DNA of 41,228 nt, from NCBI GenBank assembly GCA_020723665.1, contig DYIL01000032.1, positions 1 to 41,228 on the forward strand, in the 5' to 3' direction. The stretch is from Methyloversatilis universalis (GTDB lineage Bacteria > Pseudomonadota > Gammaproteobacteria > Methylococcales > Methylococcaceae). This document shows positions 16,358-24,986 of this stretch, in pieces. Both the position numbers and the translations under genes were made by a program. The notes under the pieces are model-generated. The model saw only the letters and a program-made list of their open reading frames with translations, was not told the DNA's origin and ran no database searches. Every line of letters begins with the position of its first letter. Position 1 is the first letter of the stretch.

Positions 16358-16513
16358 ATGCGCGACAAAATCAAATTGGTATCCAGCGCCGGCACCGGTC
16401 ATTTTTACACGACCACGAAGAACAAGCGAAACATGCCGGAAAAGATGGAGATCAAGAAATTCGATCCGGTCATCCGCAAGCATGTCCTGTACAAAGAAGC
16501 GAAAATCAAATAA
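16358..16513 (+). CDS. rpmG: 50S ribosomal protein L33
   Basis: A 51-residue protein read directly from the sequence: [20 protein letters not shown], then [20 protein letters not shown] and [11 protein letters not shown]. It matches E. coli L33 closely and lacks the CxxC pairs, so it is the zinc-independent type. It lies 14 bases after rpmB and is followed by a terminator. Confidence 0.98.
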   Translation: MRDKIKLVSSAGTGHFYTTTKNKRNMPEKMEIKKFDPVIRKHVLYKEAKIK

Positions 16514-16583
16514 TCCCTGATTTGGTCCGGGTCGCGGACCCAACGACATCCGTGATCCGGCTGATTGCCTGTCCATCCCGCCG

Positions 16584-16606
16584 AGGCGGTCAACCCGCCT
16601 TTTTTA
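16584..16606 (+). terminator. Rho-independent terminator after rpmG
   Basis: AGGCGG and CCGCCT pair around a five-base loop, followed by a run of six T. It lies about 70 bases after the rpmG stop and fits the end of the rpmB-rpmG operon. Confidence 0.8.
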
Positions 16607-16797
16607 TTTCCACTCAAGATTAGCCTATTCGCTCAGGGAATTATTCGAGGCTAGGGATCGTTTTTACCGGCAACCCGCCTCGCTCGAAGCGGTTCGAAAA
16701 ATCTTTCAAGCGTCGGTCGGCAATGCCTTGCCGATATATGCGGTTTGAAAAACCACGGCGAAACGCTCTCAAGCGGCACGAGGAAATTTCGTCCTGC

Positions 16798-17748
16798 CTA
16801 GAGCGGCTCGAAAAAAGCGCCAAGCTCCGCCAACAACGCCCGCTCCTGCTCGACCTTTTCCGGATAATCGGAATGCCCGGCTTTGAGAACGAACAAGCGC
16901 TTCGGGCCCGGCAGCGCGTTGTAGATGGCGAATTGGCCGGGTGGCGCGACCAAAGGGTCGGACAAAGCCGCCGCGACATGAACGGGAATGCGAATGTGCC
17001 GCGCGGCGCAGGCGGCATCGTAATAGCTCAAGGTTTCCAGCACGGATCCGTGCCTACGCTCGTAGCGTCGGACAGCTTCCCCGCTCCCCAAGGTCGGCAG
17101 CGCAAGACGCAAAGGATGATGGCCGAAAGTCGGAACGTTCAGATGGGCGATTTGAATGCGCGGCTCCCAGGGCAAGGCCAAAGCGCCGATGCCGCCGCCA
17201 AAGCTGATCCCTAAGTAACCGATATGCCCCTCGACTTGCGGAAAGACATTCAGTAGCGCTGAAACCGCCAACCATAAATCCTCGACGCAGCCGCCCAGGA
17301 TGTAACGATCGCGCCGGTCGATGCCGTGCAGGACATGACGGGCGGGGTCGTCCGGCAGGCGCGGGTCGCGGCTCAAGGAAAGCCCGCGGAAGCAGGGAAA
17401 CAACGCCGCCGCTTCGCCGACCGGCAGATCGAAATCCGGACCCTCCCGGCCGCCGTAGCCGTGCCCCACCACCAGCCCTCGCCGAATCGGCCCGTGTTTT
17501 GGACTCAGCAGCCAGCCGCCGATGACCAAATCATCCGTCGACCGATAACGGACATCGTAAACATCGAAATCCGGATGATCGTCTTTGCCGCGAGACAGCT
17601 CTGGGTTCGGATCAACGCTCAGCGCGCGCCGGTAGCGGGTTTCCCAGAACTCGGCGAAATCGCCGGGTTCCTTTGGGCAGCCGACCTGAAGCAGCGACTC
17701 CAGGGTGTAGCCGTAGGTGGAGTCGAATGGAGGCTTAGCGGAAATCAC
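16798..17748 (-). CDS. acetyl-xylan-esterase-like (AXE1 family) alpha/beta hydrolase
   Basis: A 316-residue serine hydrolase. The nucleophile elbow is GISFGGG (S182), the acid probably D264 in ALSDPLVAPPGQ, and the base H292 in KAGHSDYP. The order, length and the early VVGHGYGGREGPDF oxyanion region fit the AXE1/cephalosporin-C-deacetylase family, which removes acetyl groups from sugars and related esters. There is no signal peptide, so the enzyme is cytoplasmic. It stands alone between the ribosomal operon and the defence island. The natural substrate cannot be told from sequence. Confidence 0.85.
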   Translation of the reverse strand: MISAKPPFDSTYGYTLESLLQVGCPKEPGDFAEFWETRYRRALSVDPNPELSRGKDDHPDFDVYDVRYRSTDDLVIGGWLLSPKHGPIRRGLVVGHGYGGREGPDFDLPVGEAAALFPCFRGLSLSRDPRLPDDPARHVLHGIDRRDRYILGGCVEDLWLAVSALLNVFPQVEGHIGYLGISFGGGIGALALPWEPRIQIAHLNVPTFGHHPLRLALPTLGSGEAVRRYERRHGSVLETLSYYDAACAARHIRIPVHVAAALSDPLVAPPGQFAIYNALPGPKRLFVLKAGHSDYPEKVEQERALLAELGAFFEPL

Positions 17749-17866
17749 CGTGTTCTTCTTCGAATAATCCGATTCGGCAGTCTCGGCCGCGGGCTAAAAC
17801 CCGCTCGCAAGGATCGAAAACCTTCCAACATCGCCGTAGGCTTCGGCTGAAATACGACTACAGTCA

Positions 17867-20554
17867 TCACAGCAAGCTCTCGATCCAGTCCCAATGCTTG
17901 TCCCTGACCATCACGAAACGGCACCGGCCATCCGAGAGCGAAGCCCAACGCCCGCCGATCAGCCGGTCGTCCTCGGCATTCGGCCAGCGGTCTGCGCCTT
18001 TGTATTCCACCGCGAGCACGACGTCATTCGGCAATTGGCAGAGAAAGTCCGGATAAAACCGGCCATCGGCTTTCTGCAGAAAGAACGAAGACCCCTCCCG
18101 CCGAACCAGATTACGCACCCAGTACCGAATTCGTTCTTTCTGCGCCTGAGTATCGAGCCAGCAAGCGCACTCGAATTCTTCCTTGCTGTCGAAATCGCCG
18201 ATGCGGCCGTAGAAGCGCTGGCGAAAGTCGAAGTAGCCGAAACGTCCGTCGTAGTCTCGGCTCGGTGCGTAGGCTTGCGGGTGAAATTCGAAGGCGTATT
18301 GATCACTTACGGCTACGCGCTCGGCCTGGTTTTCGTCGAACAAAGTTTGTTGATAGGCGCTGCCGATAGCTTTGGTACGCAAACGGCGAATGCGCGCTTC
18401 GATCAGGTCTCGGATGAGAAACTTCTGTAAGTTGATGCGGGCCAGCGTAAAACCTTCGCGTTTGAGCAGGTTCGTGATCCAGCCCGCGACGAAAGCCTGT
18501 TTACTGGCATGCGTCAGCGACGGCTCGGGCAGGTTACGGCACAGCCACGTGGCCAACCGCAGCTCATCCCAGTGTTCCGGCTGATAGACCAGGCCCAGAT
18601 CGCGCTGTAATTCTGGCAAGAAGCGAGAGACTACCCGACCCGAGGTTTCATCGATATCGATCTCGCCGCCTTCCGAGACCTGGAGGCCAGCCCCCAGCGC
18701 AGCGATATCCTCGGCGGTCGGCGCGGCGTCGTAAGGCGAGAGATCCCATGGATACTCCAGCACCTCCGGATCGTCGAACAGTTGCAATTCGCCTTGGACC
18801 CATAAGGCCAGCTGCGGCACGCGAAAGCGCTCCCCCAGCTCGGCCGGCGTCTGGAAAAATTCCACGGCGGTGGTGCGGCTCGTTTCGGCGGCTTGCTCGA
18901 TGGCGGCCACGGCAGTCTCCGTTGTGACCGCCGCCTTAAGGTCTTCGGTTTCTTCCTCGGTCAGCGGCGTCTTGATGGTCAGGGTGTTGAGCTGGCCATC
19001 CCAACTCACTTTATCCCTCACCGGCTTGGGTACGCTCTTGAGGTCGGGCTTTTCGGGGAGAGTAATCGCAACGGGCCGGACCACGATGCGTCCGATATGC
19101 CCATCCAGGTCGAGCCGCGCCTGTTCGGGTTTTGCCGCGGTGACGAACTCGGCGACTTCGCGCCGCTCGAACCCGGCCCCGGTTACCAGGCGGTCGCGCA
19201 ATGCGGCGGCCGTCTCGGCGAAATTGCGCGACACCACGAAGGCATAGGACTGGTTGAGCAATCGATTCTGCCGATGGCTCGCTCCGGGTTGGCGAAGCAC
19301 CCGCCCCAGCAACTGTTCTACCGCCGTGGCCGAATGGAGCGAGGCCATGCTCACCAGAATGTAGGCGAACGGGCAATCCCAGCCTTCGGCCAGCGCCTTC
19401 TGGGTGATGACGAACTTCACCGGGCAAGCGGGATCGGCGATACCGAGCTTATGTTCCGCTTCGATCTTCTCCAGACCTTTCTCCTCCCCTGTGGCGACCG
19501 TGATTTCGTCGGCCGGAATCCGGTGATTGGCGATCAGTTCATGGCGCACCCGCTCCACGTCCAGCGTTTCCACGCCGCTGCGCCGGGGTTCGGCTTGGAT
19601 CAGCACGATCGGACGCAGGTAATCGGCACCGGTTCGGTGCTCGTCGTCGGCCAGTTTGTGCAATGCGTCGCGGCGGCCGATGGCGTCCGCCGGGCACTGT
19701 TGCCAGTTGGGCTCGGTTTCCAGCACTACCGGCAGCTTGATCATTTCCTCTGCTTTCAGCTCGGCGGCGGAAACGCCGTGCAGGACATTGGACGGCGTCT
19801 GCTCGGTATCGGGCGTGGCGGTCAGCTCCATCACTCCACTGGGCCGAAACCGCGCCGGCATGTCGAAAGCCAGTTCGGTGCGGCTGTTGTGGGCTTCGTC
19901 CACGATGACGAAAGGCCGGCGTAGGCGCAGCACGTTGGCCAGCGAATAGGGCACGGTTTGCTCGGTTCCCTGGCCCTCTCTCAGAAGCTCGTCCCGCTGC
20001 ACCGGCGAAAGATTGTCGAAGTGATGCATCAGCGCTCCGCTGGACTGATACACCTTGCGGCATTCTTCCTCCTCCACCTGGAAGGCCTGGCGGGTGGCGA
20101 CGATCACCGCCGTCGAGGTATCCAGCGTGGCGCGGGTTACGCTCTTGGCTTCCTCGAGGTCCATCACCGTGACCGGGCCGGCTTCCCTCAGCGCGGCATG
20201 ATAGGGGTGCTTGCGGTCCTTCAGGGCGCGCAGCGTCTGTTCGCGAATCGGCTTGGACGGCACCAGCCACAGAATCACGCTGTGCTCGACGCGCAGCAGA
20301 TGCGTATTGACCCGTTGCACGCTCCAGGCTGCAAGCCAGGTCTTGCCGCCGCCGGTCGGCACGCGCAGGCAGAAATAGGGCATGTCCGGCGGAAAACCCG
20401 ACAGCGGGTTGTAGGCCAGGCCTCGGCCCCAGAGTCTTTCCGTAACGGCATTGAACGCCACCGAAGGACTGGGGAGTTCGTGGCAGGCTCTGAAATACGC
20501 CTCGACGCTTTCGAGTACCTGCGACTGATAGGTCTTGGGAGAAAAAGCCGTCAT
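17867..20554 (-). CDS. res: type III restriction enzyme Res subunit (helicase-nuclease)
   Basis: An 895-residue superfamily 2 helicase fused to a nuclease. Walker A is VPTGGGKT (65-72), the DEAH box is at 219-222 (FVIVDEAHN), and the later LLGRVLRQPG segment is helicase motif VI. Near the C-terminus FYPDF (833-837) and VEYKG (849-853) give a PD-(D/E)xK-type nuclease site. In type III systems Res needs Mod for recognition and cleaves between inversely oriented sites. All motifs look intact. It overlaps the DUF2442 gene by four bases and ends the mod operon. Confidence 0.92.
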   Translation of the reverse strand: MTAFSPKTYQSQVLESVEAYFRACHELPSPSVAFNAVTERLWGRGLAYNPLSGFPPDMPYFCLRVPTGGGKTWLAAWSVQRVNTHLLRVEHSVILWLVPSKPIREQTLRALKDRKHPYHAALREAGPVTVMDLEEAKSVTRATLDTSTAVIVATRQAFQVEEEECRKVYQSSGALMHHFDNLSPVQRDELLREGQGTEQTVPYSLANVLRLRRPFVIVDEAHNSRTELAFDMPARFRPSGVMELTATPDTEQTPSNVLHGVSAAELKAEEMIKLPVVLETEPNWQQCPADAIGRRDALHKLADDEHRTGADYLRPIVLIQAEPRRSGVETLDVERVRHELIANHRIPADEITVATGEEKGLEKIEAEHKLGIADPACPVKFVITQKALAEGWDCPFAYILVSMASLHSATAVEQLLGRVLRQPGASHRQNRLLNQSYAFVVSRNFAETAAALRDRLVTGAGFERREVAEFVTAAKPEQARLDLDGHIGRIVVRPVAITLPEKPDLKSVPKPVRDKVSWDGQLNTLTIKTPLTEEETEDLKAAVTTETAVAAIEQAAETSRTTAVEFFQTPAELGERFRVPQLALWVQGELQLFDDPEVLEYPWDLSPYDAAPTAEDIAALGAGLQVSEGGEIDIDETSGRVVSRFLPELQRDLGLVYQPEHWDELRLATWLCRNLPEPSLTHASKQAFVAGWITNLLKREGFTLARINLQKFLIRDLIEARIRRLRTKAIGSAYQQTLFDENQAERVAVSDQYAFEFHPQAYAPSRDYDGRFGYFDFRQRFYGRIGDFDSKEEFECACWLDTQAQKERIRYWVRNLVRREGSSFFLQKADGRFYPDFLCQLPNDVVLAVEYKGADRWPNAEDDRLIGGRWASLSDGRCRFVMVRDKHWDWIESLL

Positions 20555-20853
20555 TGCGTTTTGCTGCCCGCGCTATATCCCCACTCCTCGAATTGCTTGG
20601 CCAAGGCAGGGTCGTCCCGGAATGCCTTGAAATAAAGAAACTCGGGCGCAAGGTCCGCCCCGTTGGGCCAAATGACGGTTTCCAGCTCGGGATCGACCGA
20701 CACTTGCGAAAACAGGGCCTTGTCTTTCAAGGGCTCGAATACCGGTCCGCGAAGCGCGTCCGCGAGGTCGGCCTCGCCCCGGCGTCCGTCGTTGAAGGTG
20801 ACACGAATGGCGTAGTCGTGCAGATATTCGACTTTCGTTACGTGCAAGAACAT
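20551..20853 (-). CDS. DUF2442 domain protein
   Basis: A 100-residue protein whose pattern VEYLHDYAIRVTFNDGRRGEADLADALRGPVFEPLKD and the later VIWPNGADLAPEFLY is typical of DUF2442. Many bacteria carry DUF2442 genes next to DUF4160 genes, a pairing often suspected to be a toxin-antitoxin or accessory unit, without an established mechanism. A GGAG about ten bases before the ATG supports the start. The stop overlaps the res start as ATGA, so the two are translationally coupled inside the restriction operon. Confidence 0.88.
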   Translation of the reverse strand: MFLHVTKVEYLHDYAIRVTFNDGRRGEADLADALRGPVFEPLKDKALFSQVSVDPELETVIWPNGADLAPEFLYFKAFRDDPALAKQFEEWGYSAGSKTQ

Positions 20854-20909
20854 GGCATTTACTCCAGCGGATCAATCGGATTGGGCATTTCCGCGCGACG
20901 GCACAATTC

Positions 20910-21116
20910 CTAATCAACCAGTAACTCATCACGATGCAACTCATACCATTCCAAAACCAGACGCAAAGCGCGCTTTGGAAACGCCCCGCGCACGACGCCG
21001 GTAAGAATATCCACCGTGATTTCATATTCTCCGTATTTGGCATGAAAATGCGGCGGTGCATGGTCGTTCCACAACATGGTGATGACAATGCCCAGAAAAC
21101 GGCTGATTACCGGCAT
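20910..21116 (-). CDS. DUF4160 domain protein
   Basis: A 68-residue protein beginning MPVISRFLGIVITMLWNDHA and continuing PPHFHAKYGEYEITVDI, the diagnostic DUF4160 segment with its HxPPHFHA motif. The ATG at 21116 follows the mod stop by one base (TGA-A-ATG), so translation is probably coupled; a longer frame upstream is mod sequence out of phase. It lies 56 bases before the DUF2442 gene. Its function is unknown; the histidine-rich loop could bind metal or act in catalysis, which is inference. Confidence 0.9.
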   Translation of the reverse strand: MPVISRFLGIVITMLWNDHAPPHFHAKYGEYEITVDILTGVVRGAFPKRALRLVLEWYELHRDELLVD

Positions 21117-21117
21117 T

Positions 21118-22749
21118 TCACACCTCCAGCGCATAAGGAGTTTGCTTGAAGACGATGCCTTCGCGCATCGTGCGTGCCCCCATCCGGTTGGCGGCGGCAT
21201 AGATCACCTTGGGGCCGTCGAATCGAGGCAAGAGGTCGAACACCGGGCCGGTCAGCACGTTGCCGCCCGTCACCGATTTGTCCCTGAGAATGCCGTTGTA
21301 GAGCAGATAGATCGCCCGGCCCTCGTGCACGCCCAGCAAGGGCGATTCGGCCGGGCCGGCGTAGCCGCTGTCGGTTTCGGCGAACCAGACGAATTCGGCG
21401 AGTTGGGCGAACGTGACGTCGGAGCGGATCTGGCCGTCGGCGGCAAACAAGGGCTCGGCGGAAAGGCGGCAGAACTGAAATCCGCCGCGGAGTCCCTCAA
21501 CCTTGTTGCCTTTGGCGCTGGTATAGCCGGATGCGACGCGCTTGATCCTTTCCGCGGTCACGTTCCGGGCGATGCCCTCGTCCATTTCCACCAGGATGAA
21601 ACGGCGATTGCCGCCGTCCTCGGCATTCTGCTTCAGAACCGCATGGCCGGTGGTGCCGGACCCGGCGAAGGAGTCGAGGATCAGCGAGTCTTTGTCGGTG
21701 GCGATTTGGAGGATGCGCTGGATGAGGCGGGTGGGTTTGGGGGTAATGAATACGTTGTCTGAGCTTTCGAACTCGACCAGTTCCAGCAGTTCCTTTTTCG
21801 CTTCCTGAGTGTGGCCGACATCTTTGTAGAACCACATGGTTTGAGGAACGATGCCTTCCTTTACGTCGCTAAGATATCGTTTCAAACGAGGCACGTTATT
21901 CCCCTTTTCCCCCCACCAAATGCGGCCTTCTCGATCTAATTTTTCGAAGTTGGATTTCGATACTCTCCAATACATACCTTTGCCGGGGCCGGTGATTACG
22001 CGTCCTGAAGGACAAGTGACGGAGTATGTTCCTTCCGAGTAGTAATTACGGGCCTGAAGGTCGCCAGAGGTCCACGGACCGCGTGGATCATTGTCCGGGT
22101 TTTTGTAGCGAGCTTCAGCATCTTCGCCGCGTGGAAGTAGCTCAGGTTTCCAAAGATCGGCATTTTTCCCGTAGATAACGACATAGTCGTGATCTTCTGA
22201 GAAGTGACGAGCGGAGTTCTTCGGTGAGAAGATTTTTTGCCATAGAACCGACGCGATGAAGTTTTTCGCCCCAAATATCTCATCCATCAACAATCTCAGC
22301 GTCGCCACCTCGTTATCGTCGATGGACACGAATATCGCCCCATCCTCCCGCAAAAACTGCTTCAGCAGCACCAGCCGCGGATACATCATGCACAGCCAGC
22401 GGTCGTGCCGGTCCAGGGTCTCGCCTTCCTTGCCGACGACCTCGCCCAGCCAGCGGCGGATTTCCGGACTGTTGACGTTGTCGTTGTAGACCCAGCCCTC
22501 GTTGCCGGTATTGTACGGCGGGTCGATGTAGATGCACTTCACCTGGCCGGCGTAGCGCGGCAGCAGGGCCTTGAGCGCGTGCAGATTGTCGCCCTGGACG
22601 ATCAAGTTGCCGCTTTCCCGCGCCCCCGGCTCCTCTTCCGAAAAGAGAGCGGGGCGGGAAAGTTCCGGCACCGGTTCCAAGAGCCGGAAAGGCACTTCTT
22701 TGTGATGTTTGACGACGGCTTCTTTGCCGATCCAGTTCAGAGTGGGCAT
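21118..22749 (-). CDS. mod: type III restriction-modification adenine methyltransferase Mod
   Basis: A 543-residue beta-class N6-adenine methyltransferase. Catalytic motif IV is IDPPYNTG (D76), and the SAM-binding FAGSGTTGHAVL lies near residue 358, so motif IV precedes motif I as expected. The stretch between about residues 150 and 300 is the target recognition domain and has visibly lower GC and different codon use from the flanks. Mod methylates one strand of the recognition site and guides Res. It heads the operon mod, DUF4160, DUF2442, res. No phase-variable simple repeat is visible in it. Confidence 0.95.
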   Translation of the reverse strand: MPTLNWIGKEAVVKHHKEVPFRLLEPVPELSRPALFSEEEPGARESGNLIVQGDNLHALKALLPRYAGQVKCIYIDPPYNTGNEGWVYNDNVNSPEIRRWLGEVVGKEGETLDRHDRWLCMMYPRLVLLKQFLREDGAIFVSIDDNEVATLRLLMDEIFGAKNFIASVLWQKIFSPKNSARHFSEDHDYVVIYGKNADLWKPELLPRGEDAEARYKNPDNDPRGPWTSGDLQARNYYSEGTYSVTCPSGRVITGPGKGMYWRVSKSNFEKLDREGRIWWGEKGNNVPRLKRYLSDVKEGIVPQTMWFYKDVGHTQEAKKELLELVEFESSDNVFITPKPTRLIQRILQIATDKDSLILDSFAGSGTTGHAVLKQNAEDGGNRRFILVEMDEGIARNVTAERIKRVASGYTSAKGNKVEGLRGGFQFCRLSAEPLFAADGQIRSDVTFAQLAEFVWFAETDSGYAGPAESPLLGVHEGRAIYLLYNGILRDKSVTGGNVLTGPVFDLLPRFDGPKVIYAAANRMGARTMREGIVFKQTPYALEV

Positions 22750-22869
22750 CCGCGATCCTGATCTTTAGTCTTTTGGTTAGTGCTGATTCGAATGGCTCGA
22801 TGATATGCCGATCTCGGCCACGGAATCGGCTTCGCAGCCTTGATAGCCGTGCCAGCAGTTTATTAATCA

Positions 22870-22902
22870 GGCCCGTAAATACCCTCTTGGTATTTACGGG
22901 CC
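22870..22902. repeat. perfect 14-bp palindrome upstream of mod
   Basis: GGCCCGTAAATACC and GGTATTTACGGGCC pair perfectly around a five-base CTCTT loop. No T-run follows in either direction. It lies about 120 bases upstream of mod, between the restriction and Wadjet operons. It could be a terminator stem, an operator or a mobile-repeat relic. Confidence 0.75.
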
Positions 22903-22977
22903 GCCGCTTAAGGCCGGTACACGCTTAGGCCTCAGCTCACGCGGCTTGTTGCCGCGCTAAGGAAACCCTGCCCCGGA

Positions 22978-23009
22978 TTGACCCGGCCGATATTTATAGG
23001 CCGGGTCAA
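22978..23009. repeat. perfect 11-bp palindrome upstream of mod
   Basis: TTGACCCGGCC and GGCCGGGTCAA pair around an AT-rich ten-base loop. It is about 75 bases from the other palindrome and unrelated in sequence. No T-run follows, so a simple terminator is not supported. Confidence 0.7.
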
Positions 23010-23110
23010 TAAAACGTAGAGTCCGCGCGCGAGTGGCGAAGGAGTGTTTGAAATCGACGGTCTCGGTGGCGAAGCCGTCGATTTCGCTGTCCTTGCGCAG
23101 CGATATAGCC

Positions 23111-23274
23111 GTAGGGTGGGTTAGGCGCACTCCAGCACCGGCCAGTCATTGAACACTGCGCTGCGAGTGCGCCGTAGCCGACCGATTCCGCGGCTTGCCT
23201 GGTGGGTTACGGCGCGCGGCAACACCGAAGGAACGTTGCAGGGTCCGTCCGATGCGCGCCTAACCCACCCTACG
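23111..23274. repeat. 164-bp element with perfect 18-bp terminal inverted repeats
   Basis: The ends GTAGGGTGGGTTAGGCGC and GCGCCTAACCCACCCTAC are perfect reverse complements over 18 bases. The inside has related partial copies (GGTGGGTTACGGCGC and GTGCGCCGTAG), giving a nested palindromic structure. It has no coding capacity and resembles the GTAGGGTGGG-type non-autonomous repeats scattered through proteobacterial genomes. It lies just downstream of the jetD 3' end. The rest of the 22750-23422 gap holds the two palindromes and the mod upstream region. Confidence 0.75.
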
Positions 23275-23422
23275 CCAGAAACATGAATCGGCACGTTGTT
23301 TTCGGCCATAGTCTTAATTATTGTCACGTATACGGTGCAATAAACAAACGAAAAGGAAAGTTCCCGCGAACCGCGAATGCAGGTAAACCGCTGATCCGCA
23401 AGGCTTAGCTCGAACGGCAAGC

Positions 23423-24613
23423 TCAAGCGTTATATCCGAGCCTCAGCCTATCCAACGCCGCCTCGATCCACCCGAAACCAATCCGTTCCTGTTCGAGGCG
23501 GAGGGCTGGACGAATGCGGTTGTCGCGGAGGTCGTCGTAAAGCGCCTGTTCCTCAGGGGTGAGGCGGGGAAGATCGCGGCAGACGGGCTGGGGTTCGGTC
23601 ACCCATTGGGACGGGTGGGCCATGAGGGTTTCGCGGTCCATCAGGAAGGATTCGGCGTGGGGAAGATGGGTCCGCAGTTGGTCCAGGATGGCGAAGCCGT
23701 GGGTGTCGATGTCGCCCCAGTAGTGGACAGCGCATCGGTGCAGCCAAGAGGCTTTGGCGAGACTGTCGAATCCGTAGCCGGCGCCGAATACGACCATGCT
23801 GCGGGGTAGGTTCGGGAAGGCGAGAAAGTTGATTTCATTTTCGGTGATGAATACCCGGTCAACTTCGGCGTCCAGCAGGGCGAAGGTGTCGTGGTCCAGG
23901 GTGATGTCCTGGTCGGTGGTGCCGGGCAGCAGCGCCAGTTCGGGATCGAGGACGCGGAAACGGATTCGGACCGGCTTGTCGCGGAATCCGTAGCGGCGGC
24001 AGAACTGGCCGAGGCCGACGGCGTCGGCAGCGATCGCGTCGGGCGGCAGGCTGAGGTCCAAGAGTTCCGACAGCACCGCGCGATGGGTTTCGATGAACTT
24101 GGTATGGACGCCCGGAATGTCGATTTGCCGGAGATAAACGCCGGGGCGCGGGTGGGCCTCCATCCAGTCGACCACGTCGAGCAGCAGCGGCCAGCGGTCG
24201 GCCAGTTCCAGGGCTTTTAGGGGATGCCTGGCCGGCCAGAGGAGCGCCGAGGGTCGGCGGTTCCGGGTGGTCGCCGCCAGTTGGGCGAAGCGCTCGGCGT
24301 CGCGGCGTTTTCCGATCAGGGCCAGTGCGTCGTCGAGCGTGTCGACCCAGATTTCGTCGGGAACCCGGTTCGCGCCGAGGACGCGGTGCCGCACCTCGCG
24401 CATCACCACCCGGTAGTGCGAACCACGCTTGAGATCGGCGATCCAGCTTCGGACCTGATCGAAGCGGTCCGCGAGTTCGGAAGAGGAAGGTCCCTTGAGC
24501 GTCAGTCGGCGCGGGAATAGGGCCTCGCCGCCGGCGAGGCTGGCCAGGATCAGTCCTTTGTCCCAAAGTTTTTGCACCTGGGCGCGGAGGTCGGCGGGCG
24601 TGGTCCAGGTCAT
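23423..24613 (-). CDS. jetD: Wadjet system nuclease subunit JetD (DUF3322-DUF2220)
   Basis: A 396-residue protein. The N-terminal DUF3322 part begins TPADLRAQVQKLWDKG. The C-terminal DUF2220 part carries a Toprim-like site: E258 and E260 in FITENEINF, a glycine-rich turn near 277, and D301 and D303 in YWGDIDTHGF. JetD is the topoisomerase-VI-like nuclease of the Wadjet complex, which cuts small circular plasmids after loop extrusion by JetABC. The catalytic acidic residues are present. The start follows GGAAGAAA. Unusually, 373 bases separate it from jetC, filled with repeats and a duplicated copy of its own start. Confidence 0.93.
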   Translation of the reverse strand: MTWTTPADLRAQVQKLWDKGLILASLAGGEALFPRRLTLKGPSSSELADRFDQVRSWIADLKRGSHYRVVMREVRHRVLGANRVPDEIWVDTLDDALALIGKRRDAERFAQLAATTRNRRPSALLWPARHPLKALELADRWPLLLDVVDWMEAHPRPGVYLRQIDIPGVHTKFIETHRAVLSELLDLSLPPDAIAADAVGLGQFCRRYGFRDKPVRIRFRVLDPELALLPGTTDQDITLDHDTFALLDAEVDRVFITENEINFLAFPNLPRSMVVFGAGYGFDSLAKASWLHRCAVHYWGDIDTHGFAILDQLRTHLPHAESFLMDRETLMAHPSQWVTEPQPVCRDLPRLTPEEQALYDDLRDNRIRPALRLEQERIGFGWIEAALDRLRLGYNA

Positions 24614-24706
24614 GCCTGAATTTCTTCCGGTTTAGGCGTCATACTGGAACCTGGTCAGAGATACTCGTCTGCTAACGACATTGTCATTTCGGCCGGGACG
24701 GTCGCT

Positions 24707-24787
24707 TTACCGCGAACGACGCGGTTCCCTCCGGTCACCGCATTCTACAGGCTGAATGCAGAGATCGGCGGGGGTGGTCCTAGTCAT
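24707..24787 (-). pseudogene. relic duplicate of the jetD start
   Basis: The region 24765-24817 is an imperfect direct repeat of 24591-24641, which spans the ribosome binding site and first codons of jetD. In the relic, an ATG at 24787 with GGAAG upstream opens a frame starting MTRTTPADL, against MTWTTPADL in jetD, and then diverges to a stop after 26 codons. It looks like the scar of a partial duplication or of a second, lost jetD copy. Confidence 0.7.
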
Positions 24788-24816
24788 GCCTGACTTCCAT
24801 TCGGTTAAAGTGCGTC

Positions 24817-24906
24817 ACCCCGGCAGGGATTGCCGGGGTCCAGGTTACAGGGATGTAGACGCCTCGCCATCCTTGGCCTCTGGATTCCGGCAATCCATGC
24901 CGGAAT
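24817..24906. repeat. pair of REP-type palindromes between jetC and jetD
   Basis: Two short hairpins lie 44 bases apart: ACCCCGGCA/TGCCGGGGT around GGGAT (24817-24839) and ATTCCGGCA/TGCCGGAAT around ATCCA (24884-24906). Their shared CCGGCA cores and five-base loops are those of extragenic palindromic repeats common in proteobacteria. Their place between jetC and jetD could reduce read-through. Confidence 0.8.
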
Positions 24907-24986
24907 GACGGTTTTGCGGACTTGCGAAGACACCTTAGTCCAGCGGGAGAGAGTTCTTGAAGATTCCTTTGCTGGATGGAACGACG

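Noticed and set aside
16641..17018. 125-codon minus-strand frame
   Set aside because: It overlaps the 3' end of the esterase gene out of phase and has no domain features.
18893..19924. 343-codon open frame on the plus strand
   Set aside because: It is antisense to res, which has intact helicase motifs in the minus-strand frame.
22750..23422. CRISPR-like array
   Set aside because: The repeats here are unrelated palindromes and one terminal-inverted-repeat element, not regular direct repeats with spacers. No CRISPR array was seen anywhere in the window.
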